NCBI GenBank assembly: GCA_900299345.1
Contig: OMJM01000026.1
Coordinates: 1-38,635, forward strand
Reading direction: 5' to 3'
DNA length: 38,635 bases
Origin: a bacterium
GTDB taxonomy: Bacteria > Fibrobacterota > Fibrobacteria > UBA11236
The position numbers and the translations under genes were made by a program. Position 1 is the first letter of the stretch; each line of letters starts with the position of its first letter. A model generated the notes under the pieces. It was not told where the DNA came from. It saw only the letters and a list, made by a program, of their open reading frames with translations, and did not search any database. This document shows positions 16,753 to 25,348 of the stretch, piece after piece.

Positions 16753-17503
16753 CATCTCAGATCCCCACCTTTCCTTCGGGGTCCCAAACAAATCCATGGA
16801 TCGTTTCGGCGCGGAATGGGTGAACCATCCTGCCAAGATCGAAAAGAACTGGCGGGAGATTGTGGGAGAAAAGGACGTGGTGCTGGTTCCCGGCGACATC
16901 AGCTGGGCCAAAAAACTTCCCGATGTCATGCCGGATTTATTGTGGCTCGACAAACTCCCAGGCATCAAGGTAATTCTGAACGGCAACCACGATTACTGGT
17001 GGCCCACAGCGACCATTTTGGAACGCGAACTACCCCCGTCACTGCGTTTCGTTCACAACAATCATGTGCGCATCGGCCCGTTTCTGTTTTTCGGGACACG
17101 TTTGTGGGACACTTCCGAATATTCCCTGTTCGACTTGATCGAGTGGGATCCGAAAAAAGGCGAGATACCCGGCCTGAAAAGCGGGCAGGATCTGGAGACG
17201 CAGGAGAAACTCTACGAGAGGGAAATCCAACGATTGAAGTTGAGCATTACCTCAATACCTCGCGAGGACTCCGCTATCCGCATCGCGTTGACGCACTATC
17301 CGCCGCTCAACCACACCTTGACGCCGTCCCGAGTTTCAGGAACGCTGGAAACCGCAGGGACGAAACACACAGTATTCGGCCATCTGCATTCGATTAAGAA
17401 AGAGTGGATCGGAAAGGCTTTTGGGAAACTGAACGGCGTGACCTACCACCTGACGGCGTGCGATTATCTCGACTTCATTCCCAAACTGATTTGCGAGGCT
17501 TGA
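16739..17503 (+). CDS. COG1768-type metallophosphoesterase
   Basis: The 254-residue protein has the calcineurin-like phosphoesterase metal motifs in order: D-P-H (residues 8-10), GD (52-53), GNHD (82-85, followed by YWW), THYPP (near 190) and GHLHS (near 218). The pattern FAISDPHLSFG ... VLVPGDISWAKKLPD ... LPGIKVILNGNHDYWW fits the COG1768 predicted phosphohydrolases, whose substrate is not established. The ATG at 16739 is preferred because the family starts MKVFAISD and the same 14 nt recur at 15761. An upstream in-frame ATG at 16721 now adds six residues from the inserted segment. The 3' end overlaps convergent hemW by 40 nt. Confidence 0.88.
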   Translation: MKVFAISDPHLSFGVPNKSMDRFGAEWVNHPAKIEKNWREIVGEKDVVLVPGDISWAKKLPDVMPDLLWLDKLPGIKVILNGNHDYWWPTATILERELPPSLRFVHNNHVRIGPFLFFGTRLWDTSEYSLFDLIEWDPKKGEIPGLKSGQDLETQEKLYEREIQRLKLSITSIPREDSAIRIALTHYPPLNHTLTPSRVSGTLETAGTKHTVFGHLHSIKKEWIGKAFGKLNGVTYHLTACDYLDFIPKLICEA

Positions 17504-18639
17504 GCCAGTAAATCGACGCAGATTTCATCCAGTAGAGGCCACCCGCGTTCCAACAAGCGGACGCGCCCATGCTCACGCACAAGGCACTGCGCGTTCTCCC
17601 ATTTGACGAAAACTACGTCTGACCAGTGAACATTGTGAATGGTTTCCAAGCTGGCAAGCTCGAAACCCTTGGCTTGACGCAACCCGAGCGAAACGGATTC
17701 GGCCAGCCGCGACTCCGCATCCAGCACATCCCACTCCCGCGCCGCTTCGGGAAATCCCTCTTCACCCCAGCGCAAATAGTCCTCCAGATTGTGGGGATTC
17801 ATCCAGCGGCGATCTCCGTCATAACCGTGCGCACCCGGCCCAAAAGCGAGATACGGCGCGTCATTCCAATATCCCTGATTGTGCAAACTTTCCTGACCGG
17901 ATCGCGCAAAATTGGAAACCTCATAACGTTGCAACCCGCGTTCCGCCAACAGCGCCACACCCCGGCTGTACATGGCCTGATAGATGTCGCCTTCCGGCAA
18001 TACCAGTTTCCCCTGGCTGTGCAAGCGATCGAACTCCGTTCCCTTTTCAATCGTCAGCCCATAGAATGAAACGTGTGCTGGATCATACTCCAATAGCCGT
18101 TCAAGATTTTTCAGAAAGCCCTCGGGCGTCTGCCCCGGAAGCCCGAAGATGAGATCTCCGCTGAACCGGAAATCCTGTTGTGACGCCAGCAATTCCAAGG
18201 CCGCTTCGGCCCCTTCCGGGGTATGCACGCGCCCCAAAAGCTTCAGTTCCTCGGGATCGAAACTTTGCACGCCGATACTCACGCGACCGAATCCCAACTC
18301 GCGCCACACCTTCAACTTGTCGTTTGTCAGGCTGCTGGGGTTGGCTTCCAGAGTCATCTCTTCAACCGCAGCGAGGTCGAAAAACTCCTTCAGGCGCTCG
18401 ATGATTTTTTCGAGGTAAGAACCCGGAACGACGGAAGGCGTTCCGCCTCCGAAAAAAATCGTACGGACTTTGCGATCGCCTGTCCAACGATTTCCCTCGT
18501 GCTCGATTTCGGCCAACGCAGTATCCAGCCATTTGCGTTGCGTGACGGCGGGAGATTCCCAACTCGCAAAATCACAGTAATGGCACTTGCGTTCGCAGAA
18601 AGGAACGTGGATGTAAAGCTGCAACGCGTCTTTTTTCAT
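17464..18639 (-). CDS. hemW: HemW-type radical SAM heme chaperone
   Basis: The 391-residue protein starts with LYIHVPFCERKCHYCDF, the radical SAM cluster motif CxxxCxxC at residues 15, 19 and 22. GGGTPS, EANPSS, GVQSFDPEELKLLGRVH and DLIFGLPGQTPEGF follow in the order expected for HemW/HemN-like proteins. The HemW type is favoured by length (shorter than HemN, about 450) and by the absence of HemN's N-terminal extension. HemW inserts heme into respiratory enzymes; it was formerly annotated as oxygen-independent coproporphyrinogen oxidase. The last 40 nt overlap the convergent phosphoesterase gene. It diverges from the PQQ-dehydrogenase-like gene. Confidence 0.92.
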   Translation of the reverse strand: MKKDALQLYIHVPFCERKCHYCDFASWESPAVTQRKWLDTALAEIEHEGNRWTGDRKVRTIFFGGGTPSVVPGSYLEKIIERLKEFFDLAAVEEMTLEANPSSLTNDKLKVWRELGFGRVSIGVQSFDPEELKLLGRVHTPEGAEAALELLASQQDFRFSGDLIFGLPGQTPEGFLKNLERLLEYDPAHVSFYGLTIEKGTEFDRLHSQGKLVLPEGDIYQAMYSRGVALLAERGLQRYEVSNFARSGQESLHNQGYWNDAPYLAFGPGAHGYDGDRRWMNPHNLEDYLRWGEEGFPEAAREWDVLDAESRLAESVSLGLRQAKGFELASLETIHNVHWSDVVFVKWENAQCLVREHGRVRLLERGWPLLDEICVDLLAQASQISLGMKSR

Positions 18640-18757
18640 GACCCTGCTAATCGCCCTGTGAAAACCCTACCATTTCCTGCTCCGCCAAGATCGGAAAGGT
18701 AACCGCCGAGTCCAACAATCATCTCAGATTCAAGGCCATTTAACCGCACTTTCACCT

Positions 18758-18763
18758 TATACT
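18758..18763 (+). promoter_or_regulatory. Possible -10 element for the PQQ-dehydrogenase-like gene
   Basis: TATACT lies 57 nt upstream of the ATG at 18821 in the divergent gap with hemW. No good -35 hexamer is found at 16-18 nt, so this is tentative. Confidence 0.3.
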
Positions 18764-18820
18764 TATTCCCGATTCAACGGTTCTCCAAATCATGGATCTT
18801 CAGAATTGATGGAGCGGGAA

Positions 18821-20536
18821 ATGAAAAGATCGGTCCTTATCTTCCTCACAACCTTGGGAATCATGACTGCCCTCGCCTGTTCACAATTGCCCACCGGCGT
18901 CACATTGAAAGCTTTTTACGACACCAATGCGGTCAACTTGAAGGCAAGCCTCGCGAAAATCACTTCTATCGCAGAGGTTCCCGGTCTCCCGAAACATCTC
19001 TTCGCTCTCGATCTCAAGGGAAAGCTATGGGGAATATTCCCGAACGCAACGGGATACTCCGGACTCTCCTGGGTGAACTATACCGGGACGGCCTATACCA
19101 AAACCCTGCTGGCGGATTTCTCGAGCGACACGCATTACAGCGCTGAGGGAGAAGCCGGCGCGTACAGCGTCGTCTTCAGCCCCCTGTATGCGACGAACCG
19201 GAAGTTTTACATCTGGTACTACAAGAACAATGCGGCGTGGGCCGCGTCTCTTCCCAAGTATTATACCGGCACACAAGGTGGCATTACGACCCCTTTCAAT
19301 GGCGAGGATCCGTTTGGAAATCCGGCGGGAGATTTCGTGCTGGATGAATATCAGACCAACGACTCGGCCACGGCGGTCACGCGACTGCGGCAGGTTTTCT
19401 ACGTCCATCAGCAGCCCGCCGTCGGATCCGGCACCGCCAAATTTGGACCGGACGGATATCTGTATCTCACCACCGGCAGTTATGATGGCGAGGCGCGGAA
19501 TCTGCACAACAACCTCAACAAGGTTTTACGGATTGACGTCACCACCCCTCCCCCTTCCGGTGCTTCCTATGTAATTCCATCGGACAATCCCTATGTAGGC
19601 GCCATTTCGGCCATCGACTCTGTCCTATCCCTCGGTACGAAACCGCCAAATTATCCTCCCTTTGTGAATAGTGCGGGAGTGGACACTGCCATCAAAAAAG
19701 AAATCTGGGCACGGGGATTCAGAAATCCGTGGACCTTGGCGTTTGATCCGGATTCGGGATTTCTATGGATGGGAGAAATACTGCAAGACCGCAATGAAGA
19801 AATCAATCTCATCGTCAAGGGTGGAAACTACGGTTGGAACCGGGGGGGAGATCTCAACAACCTCGGAGACGGGAATTACGGCGGTTCGAGTTACGGTTGG
19901 GGGTTCAGCGGCCCTTGTGCATCCGCTGCATCCCCGGAGCACAAACCTGGTGGAGACAGCTGCAAGTACTACACCAATCCCGCCTATTCAGCCCCACGAT
20001 CCGGCTCTCATGCGTTGCAGTGCGTTATTGCAGGGACGGTTTTCCACGGATCGAAAACCTCCCCGTTTTATGGTTACTTGCTGGGCACCGACAATACACT
20101 CGACACGTTGTGGGCCTTTAAAAAAGGAGACGCCGCGCCCCAAAGCATCGGACATCCCAATAATTTCGGAAACAACGTAAGCCACCGGGGAATGAGCGCC
20201 ATGGTCTCCGGCATCGACGGAACGGTTTATGTCGCTGCCATGGACTGGTACGACCCTGCAAACAGAACTTACAAGGGAACTTCCGCTTACTTTGAGCTTT
20301 ACCAGTTATCCAGTCCAGCTCTGACAACCAAAACCTATGCGGAACTCACAACGGACATCAAAATCCAGAACAAACGCATGACGGATAAGTTCACCAACCA
20401 ACCCCGATTGATGGTGGATTTGGGACTCATCCCGTCAGCAGGAAGCGCGGGAAATGTCTACGACCTTTCAGGAAAACTGAAGGCCGGACATCGCAGCGCG
20501 GGAGTGTATTATCTGAAACCCTCTCCCGCGCATTAA
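18821..20536 (+). CDS. Secreted PQQ-dependent sugar dehydrogenase-like protein
   Basis: The 571-residue protein has an export signal (MKRSVLIFLTTLGIMTALAC) and a GDH/sorbosone-type six-bladed propeller: GEAGAYSVVFSPLYATNRKFYIWYY, FGPDGYLYLTTGSYDG, NLNKVLRIDV, EIWARGFRNPWTLAFDPDSG and EEINLIVKGGNYGWNRGGDL. Known members oxidise sugars in the periplasm with PQQ. The stretch before FGPDG reads QPAVGSGTAK; the family usually has a His-containing HNGG here that serves as catalytic base, so activity is doubtful. The C-terminus ends NVYDLSGKLKAGHRSAGVYYLK, like a short type A sorting signal. GGAG lies 6 nt before the ATG at 18821, so the TTG and ATG just upstream are rejected. Confidence 0.85.
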   Translation: MKRSVLIFLTTLGIMTALACSQLPTGVTLKAFYDTNAVNLKASLAKITSIAEVPGLPKHLFALDLKGKLWGIFPNATGYSGLSWVNYTGTAYTKTLLADFSSDTHYSAEGEAGAYSVVFSPLYATNRKFYIWYYKNNAAWAASLPKYYTGTQGGITTPFNGEDPFGNPAGDFVLDEYQTNDSATAVTRLRQVFYVHQQPAVGSGTAKFGPDGYLYLTTGSYDGEARNLHNNLNKVLRIDVTTPPPSGASYVIPSDNPYVGAISAIDSVLSLGTKPPNYPPFVNSAGVDTAIKKEIWARGFRNPWTLAFDPDSGFLWMGEILQDRNEEINLIVKGGNYGWNRGGDLNNLGDGNYGGSSYGWGFSGPCASAASPEHKPGGDSCKYYTNPAYSAPRSGSHALQCVIAGTVFHGSKTSPFYGYLLGTDNTLDTLWAFKKGDAAPQSIGHPNNFGNNVSHRGMSAMVSGIDGTVYVAAMDWYDPANRTYKGTSAYFELYQLSSPALTTKTYAELTTDIKIQNKRMTDKFTNQPRLMVDLGLIPSAGSAGNVYDLSGKLKAGHRSAGVYYLKPSPAH

Positions 20537-20543
20537 GCGGTAA

Positions 20544-21791
20544 CTAGTCGGCCTGGTTCCGCAGGAACGCCGGTGTCTCGTAATCGATGTCCGGATCGGC
20601 GTACGATGTACGGGAACGGAAGGCATTGGCTCCGCGACGTGATGATGCCGACTCATCGGCCCGCGCCATGGCAGGACTCATGGAACCCGCACCCGCCCCA
20701 AAAGGCACCTTCTCCATTGCATCATCCATGGGCTCCGCATCTGGCGCTGCGTCCGCAACTGGATTGAGGCGCGGTGTCAGGGAGATCGCGGGACGACGTA
20801 AGGCGTCGCGCTGGCCGGCTGGCTTGCTGCTGGAAAAGCCGGTGGCAATCACAGTGATGGCGATCTCGTCTGTCAAGTCGGGGTTGATGACCGTGCCAAA
20901 GATGATATTCGCTTGAACGTCGGTTCCCACAGCCGTGTAAATCGTATTCATCGCGTCGTTGACGTCCATCATTCCCAGATCATCGCCGCCGGTGATGTTA
21001 ACAAGTACGCCTGTCGCGCCCGTGATGTTCACGTTGTCGAGCAGGGGCGAATGGATGGCGCGATCCGCAGCCACGACCGCCTTGTTCTCGCCCTTGGCCC
21101 GGCCCATGCCCATGAGCGCGTCACCGCCTTGCGACATGATGGTGCGCACGTCGGCGAAGTCCACTTGAATCTCGCCGTGTTTGAGAATGATCTCGGAAAT
21201 GCCGCGTACCGCAGAAATCAAAACTTCATCGGCCATGGCAAAGGCTGCCTTCATGCTGGTGGTTTTCTCCACCACGGACATAAGTTTCTGGTTCGGAACC
21301 ACGATCACGGTATCAGCCCAGCGGCGCAGATTTTCCAGACCCCCTTGCGCGTTCCGATCACGGACGGGCCCTTCCCAATCGAATGGCTTGGTCACGACCG
21401 CCACCGTGAGAATGTCCAACTCGCGGGCAATTTCTGCCACCACCGGCGCGGCTCCGGTGCCCGTGCCACCACCCATACCCGCAGCGATGAACACCATGTC
21501 GGCTCCCTCGAGCTCCGAACGCATGCGATCGCGATCTTCCTGCATGGAGAGCATGCCCATTTCGGGTTTCGCTCCGGCACCGAGGCCGCGCGTCAGCGCC
21601 GAACCAATCTGAAGCTTGACTTCAGCAGAATTGTTCCGCAGTGACAACAGATCGGTGTTCACGGCGATGAAATCCACGCCCTTCAATCCGGATTGAACCA
21701 TGCGGTTCAGGGCATTGCCTCCCGCGCCGCCGACTCCCACCACCTTGAGCTTGGCCATGGCCTTCCGGTTTTCATCCAGGGTGAATATCAT
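20544..21791 (-). CDS. ftsZ: Cell division tubulin homologue FtsZ
   Basis: The 415-residue protein contains the nucleotide-binding VVGVGGAGGNALNRM near the N-terminus, the tubulin signature GGGTGTGAAPVVAEIA, the synergy-loop region GEIQVDFADVRTIM, and a C-terminal conserved peptide YETPAFLRNQAD after a variable linker of about 85 residues. It forms the division ring on the cytoplasmic membrane face. In the T7 loop, Gln replaces the Asn found in E. coli (N207) before the two catalytic Asp residues. AAAGGA lies 7 nt before the ATG. It is the last gene of the cluster, 53 nt after ftsA, with a 7-codon mini-ORF overlapping its start. It converges on the PQQ-like gene with 7 nt between stops. Confidence 0.97.
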   Translation of the reverse strand: MIFTLDENRKAMAKLKVVGVGGAGGNALNRMVQSGLKGVDFIAVNTDLLSLRNNSAEVKLQIGSALTRGLGAGAKPEMGMLSMQEDRDRMRSELEGADMVFIAAGMGGGTGTGAAPVVAEIARELDILTVAVVTKPFDWEGPVRDRNAQGGLENLRRWADTVIVVPNQKLMSVVEKTTSMKAAFAMADEVLISAVRGISEIILKHGEIQVDFADVRTIMSQGGDALMGMGRAKGENKAVVAADRAIHSPLLDNVNITGATGVLVNITGGDDLGMMDVNDAMNTIYTAVGTDVQANIIFGTVINPDLTDEIAITVIATGFSSSKPAGQRDALRRPAISLTPRLNPVADAAPDAEPMDDAMEKVPFGAGAGSMSPAMARADESASSRRGANAFRSRTSYADPDIDYETPAFLRNQAD

Positions 21792-21811
21792 GCCGCGATC
21801 CTTTCCCTCAT
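21788..21811 (-). CDS. Seven-codon mini-ORF coupled to ftsZ
   Basis: An ATG at 21811-21809 with an AGGAG site (21823-21819) exactly 7 nt upstream opens a frame encoding M-R-E-R-I-A-A. Its TGA (21790-21788) overlaps the ftsZ ATG as ATGA. The Shine-Dalgarno sequence here is stronger than that directly before ftsZ. It could deliver terminating ribosomes to the ftsZ start. The peptide itself probably has no function. Confidence 0.45.
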   Translation of the reverse strand: MRERIAA

Positions 21812-21844
21812 GGTTTTTCTCCTACCCACAATCCCACGTATAAA

Positions 21845-23068
21845 TCAAACGTATTGACGGACCCACTCCGACATCTTTTTGAACAAGCCACGCATGCGAT
21901 CCGAACCCAGATCCTCATCGCGCCCATTCGCCAGCCGCGCCGCGCCGTAACGAACCAGTCCCACGCCCGTGGCATGCGCCGGACTCGCCACCGCGTCCAC
22001 CAATCCGCCGACTCCCTTGGGCACTCCGACTTTGACCGGCATGCCGAATACCTGTTCCGCCAATTCCGCCGCGCCATGCAAGCGCGCGCAACCGCCCGTG
22101 AGCACAATCCCAGCACCCAGGGTGTCCAGATAATGATTCTTCTGCAGCTCCCGCAGTGCCAGCGTGAAAATCTCCCGCATGCGGGGCTCGATGATGGACG
22201 CCAGCACCGCGCGGCTCACCTCGCGCTCTTCACGGCCGCCCACTCCGGGAACCGGGATGTACTCGCCGTCCGTGACGGCGCGCAGACAGGTTCCGTGCGA
22301 ACGCTTGATTTCCTCGGCGCGCTCCAGTGGCGTGCGGATGCCGATGGCGAGATCGTTGGTGACGTTGCGGCCGCCCAACCCGATGCTGGCGGTGTGACGG
22401 ACATTGTCGTCATTGAACACGATGAGATCGGTCGTTCCGCCGCCGATATCGATCACGGCGCATCCCAGTTCTCGCTCGTCGCCTTCCAGTACGGCGTACG
22501 CAGAGGCCAGCGGCTCCAGTACCACCGAGGATACTTTGAGGCCCGCCTTCTCCACGCTCTTGTAAAGATTTTGCACGGAGGTAATGGCGCCGGTGACGAT
22601 GTGGACGTCGCCCTCGAGACGCACGCCGGACATGCCTACCGGATCCTTGATTCCCGGTTGATCGTCCACCACATAGTCCTGGGGAATGACGTGCAGCATC
22701 TCCCGATCCAGCGGGATGGCCACGGCACGCGCAGCCTCAATGACCCGATCCACATCCTGGCGCGTGATCTCATTGTCATGCCGGGACACCGCGATGACGC
22801 CGCGGCTGTTGATGGACTTGATGTGATCGCCCGCAATGCCGACATGAACCGACTCCACGTCCACGCCGGCCATCAGTTCCGCCTCACCCACGGCATGCTC
22901 GATGGATTTCACCGTCTTTTCAATGTTGACGACCACGCCCTTGCGCAAGCCGTCGCTCGGGCTCACGCCCACACCCACGATCTTCACGGCCCCACCGGGG
23001 TCAATCTCCCCGATGATCACTCCGATCTTGGTGGTTCCGATGTCCAGTCCGACGATTGGGTTCGCCAT
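21845..23068 (-). CDS. ftsA: Cell division protein FtsA
   Basis: The 407-residue protein has the actin/Hsp70-type ATPase motifs: phosphate 1 VGLDIGTTKIGVIIGE at the N-terminus, AVIDIGGGTTDLIVF (phosphate 2), and IVLTGGCARLHGAAELAE (adenosine motif). A 1C-type domain lies between. The C-terminus GLFKKMSEWVRQYV looks like the amphipathic membrane-targeting helix that ties FtsA, and through it FtsZ, to the membrane. GGAGG lies 8 nt before the ATG. It follows ftsQ after 100 nt, the largest gap in the cluster, which holds a possible internal promoter. Confidence 0.96.
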   Translation of the reverse strand: MANPIVGLDIGTTKIGVIIGEIDPGGAVKIVGVGVSPSDGLRKGVVVNIEKTVKSIEHAVGEAELMAGVDVESVHVGIAGDHIKSINSRGVIAVSRHDNEITRQDVDRVIEAARAVAIPLDREMLHVIPQDYVVDDQPGIKDPVGMSGVRLEGDVHIVTGAITSVQNLYKSVEKAGLKVSSVVLEPLASAYAVLEGDERELGCAVIDIGGGTTDLIVFNDDNVRHTASIGLGGRNVTNDLAIGIRTPLERAEEIKRSHGTCLRAVTDGEYIPVPGVGGREEREVSRAVLASIIEPRMREIFTLALRELQKNHYLDTLGAGIVLTGGCARLHGAAELAEQVFGMPVKVGVPKGVGGLVDAVASPAHATGVGLVRYGAARLANGRDEDLGSDRMRGLFKKMSEWVRQYV

Positions 23069-23082
23069 GCGGGTCGCCTCCG

Positions 23083-23111
23083 ATTATAATAATTCGAGTG
23101 AGAAGTTTAAA
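23083..23111 (-). promoter_or_regulatory. Possible internal promoter before ftsA
   Basis: On the minus strand a perfect TATAAT (23088-23083) is preceded by TTTAAA with a 17-nt spacer. It lies in the 100-nt ftsQ-ftsA gap. Transcription would be expected to begin near 23076, downstream of or inside the GGAGG ribosome site, so a transcript from it would have a leader too short to keep the site. Confidence 0.4.
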
Positions 23112-23168
23112 GTTCTTATTAGTCGAAAGTTTTCGCGCGCGACGCTTGCGTGAAGCGCATTCACATTC

Positions 23169-23981
23169 TCAACGCACATAGGCATAACCCTCCACGCGCA
23201 AATCCACTGTGCTCCCGGAAGGCCATGATGCCTGCTCGGCCTTTGTGAGCGCCTGCAGGAATTCCAATGAATTCAACGGGTTATTCACATAGTCGATTCT
23301 CGCCATGAAACGTCCGTCGCGCCAGTACACATCTGCTTCGTCGGAACCACGCACCGCGATTTGCGAGAAGGAGGAAAACAATTGCGGGTGATCCGAACGC
23401 GCTCCGGCGAGAAAGTGCGCGAGAGCGGGAACGTCCTTTCCTCCGTCCCCGTCAATCACCGGAAGATCCTCTTCCGTCTCGCGCAGGGCCATCCACACCC
23501 CGGAAGGTGTGAGCCCTTTCCATTCCCCGCCGGAGCGACGCATCGCAAGAACACTTTCCTCGTGAATTTCAATCCGCACGTTTCCGTCAAAAGAAGCGTG
23601 AATATCCACAGATTGGATGCCGGGAAGCTTCCGCAGCACCTCGCGCGCGGAACGCATGGTCACGGGAATCTTCGATACCACCTCCAGACCGGCGCGTTCC
23701 AGTAGCTGTGAAGATTCCCAATAGTGGTTGCCGGTCACTTCGAGCCGGTTGATCGTAAGAATGCGCCCGCTTTGATAGGCCCGCAATCCCATGCGCGCTC
23801 CATAACTCACCGCACCGATCACCGCCAATACCACCAGCAACGTGAATAAACGTTTCCAACCCATGCGCCCCAATCCACGAACCATGTCGCGCCGTTGCAC
23901 GCGACGCATTTCCAGTTTCTGGCGCTTGTTGGCTCCTCTCCGCCCTGTTTTTCTGCTGCCGAAGCGCACTAACTTGCTCAT
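23169..23981 (-). CDS. ftsQ: Cell division protein FtsQ/DivIB
   Basis: The 270-residue protein has a highly basic cytoplasmic N-terminus (KTGRRGANKRQKLEMRRVQRR), one membrane helix at about 43-68 (LFTLLVVLAVIGAVSYGARMGL), then a POTRA-like domain beginning ILTINRLEVTGNHYWESSQLLERAG and an FtsQ-type beta domain with IQSVDIHASFDGNVRIEIHEESVLAMRR. The family scaffolds the divisome in the periplasm with FtsL and FtsB. Its ATG overlaps the murC stop (ATGA), and its place between murC and ftsA is the classical one. Length is normal. Confidence 0.93.
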   Translation of the reverse strand: MSKLVRFGSRKTGRRGANKRQKLEMRRVQRRDMVRGLGRMGWKRLFTLLVVLAVIGAVSYGARMGLRAYQSGRILTINRLEVTGNHYWESSQLLERAGLEVVSKIPVTMRSAREVLRKLPGIQSVDIHASFDGNVRIEIHEESVLAMRRSGGEWKGLTPSGVWMALRETEEDLPVIDGDGGKDVPALAHFLAGARSDHPQLFSSFSQIAVRGSDEADVYWRDGRFMARIDYVNNPLNSLEFLQALTKAEQASWPSGSTVDLRVEGYAYVR

Positions 23982-25348
23982 ACCAATGCCTCCAAAATGG
24001 CCGGGGCCAATTCACCGACGTCTCCGGCGCCCATGGTCAGGCACAAATCCCCGGCCCGCAATGTCCTGGCGACTTCGACGGCTGCCGTATCGCGGGCAGG
24101 CAGATAGCGCGCTGCGGGATGCCCCAACAACGCCGCTTCCTCGACGATGGAGTTTCCCTCCACACCGGGGATCGGGGTTTCACGCGCGGCATATACGGGC
24201 AATACGAAGAGCTGGTCGCAGCCCAGGAAGGCATTGGCGAATTCCCGTTTCAACTGTTGCGTCCGCGAATAAAGATGCGGTTGAAACAGCACGGACAAAC
24301 GCCCGATGACCAGGGGCCGAACCGCATCCAACGTCGCCGCGACTTCAGAAGGATGGTGGGCATAATCATCCACGATCGTGATCCCATTTTGCGTGCCAAT
24401 CTGTTCCAGACGGCGTTGCATGCCGGGAAACGTGCCCAACCCATCGGCGACTGCTGTAAACGGAATCCCCTCCTCCAGCGCCAATGCGGCGGCGGCCAGC
24501 GCATTAGACACATTGTGCCTGCCAGGAACCTTCAAACGAATCCGGCCCAGTTCTTCGCCTGAACGCCAGAGTGTGAAATGCATGCCTTCTGCGTTCGCCT
24601 CTACGTTCAAGGCGCGGTAATCTCCAGAAGAGAGCCCATAAGTGCAGACGCGGCCTACAACTCGATTCAAGATGCGCCGAACCCCTGCATCCTCGCCGTT
24701 CACAATCGCCACGCCCTGGGAGGGCAGGCCGTTCAGGAATTGGACAAAGGCATCTTCCACTGCGGACAGTGTTCCATAGATCTCCAGATGATCCGCATCG
24801 ATGTTGGTCACGATGGCCGAGACCGGATGCAAGGCCAGAAAGGCACGATCGTATTCATCCGCTTCCGCAACCATGAATTGGCCTTCTCCCGCATGTCCGG
24901 GGGTGCCACCAGACCAGACGCCGCCCGCAACCCAACCTGGATCGACATTCGCGGCCCGCAGGATATGCACCAGCATTCCCGTCGTGGTGGTCTTTCCGTG
25001 CGTCCCCGCCACACCCAAAGAACGTTTGTCCGCCAGAATTCGACCCAACAATTCTGCGCGACGCAGCACGGGAAGCTTCCGGGCGCGGGCCGCCTGAAGT
25101 TCGGGATTATCCGATCCCACGGCCGCCGAAAAAATCACCGCATCGCAATCCACCGAAAGATGCCCGGCATCGTGTCCGATGAACACCTCCACACCCAAGG
25201 ATTGCAAATGGAGAACTGCCGGGCTTTCGCTGCGATCCGAGCCACGCACGACAAATCCCCATCCGGCCAACGCTTCAGCCATGGCGCTCATACCCGCGCC
25301 GCCGATGCCGATGAAATGAAGATTGCGGAATCCCGCGGAGGGTTTCAT
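23978..25348 (-). CDS. murC: UDP-N-acetylmuramate--L-alanine ligase
   Basis: The 456-residue protein has the Mur ligase order: Rossmann start LHFIGIGGAGMSAMAEALAGWGF, ATP loop GTHGKTTTTGML, EADEYDRAFL, VTNIDADHLEIYG, and a C-terminal domain with DDYAHHPSEVAATL. It adds L-alanine to UDP-MurNAc in the cytoplasm, the first step of the peptide stem. The ATG at 25348 overlaps the ftsW stop (ATGA) and directly precedes the Rossmann motif, so longer upstream frames are rejected. murG, normally between ftsW and murC, is absent. A fused or adjacent murB is also not seen. Confidence 0.97.
   Translation of the reverse strand: MKPSAGFRNLHFIGIGGAGMSAMAEALAGWGFVVRGSDRSESPAVLHLQSLGVEVFIGHDAGHLSVDCDAVIFSAAVGSDNPELQAARARKLPVLRRAELLGRILADKRSLGVAGTHGKTTTTGMLVHILRAANVDPGWVAGGVWSGGTPGHAGEGQFMVAEADEYDRAFLALHPVSAIVTNIDADHLEIYGTLSAVEDAFVQFLNGLPSQGVAIVNGEDAGVRRILNRVVGRVCTYGLSSGDYRALNVEANAEGMHFTLWRSGEELGRIRLKVPGRHNVSNALAAAALALEEGIPFTAVADGLGTFPGMQRRLEQIGTQNGITIVDDYAHHPSEVAATLDAVRPLVIGRLSVLFQPHLYSRTQQLKREFANAFLGCDQLFVLPVYAARETPIPGVEGNSIVEEAALLGHPAARYLPARDTAAVEVARTLRAGDLCLTMGAGDVGELAPAILEALV

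Noticed and set aside
20913-21644. 243-codon plus-strand frame inside ftsZ
   Set aside because: It is antisense to the conserved FtsZ core, His/Arg-rich, with no ribosome site: a GC-driven shadow.
21854-23089. 411-codon plus-strand frame opposite ftsA
   Set aside because: It mirrors the whole of ftsA, is His/Asp/Arg-rich as expected from reverse codons of a GC-rich gene, and has no recognisable motif.
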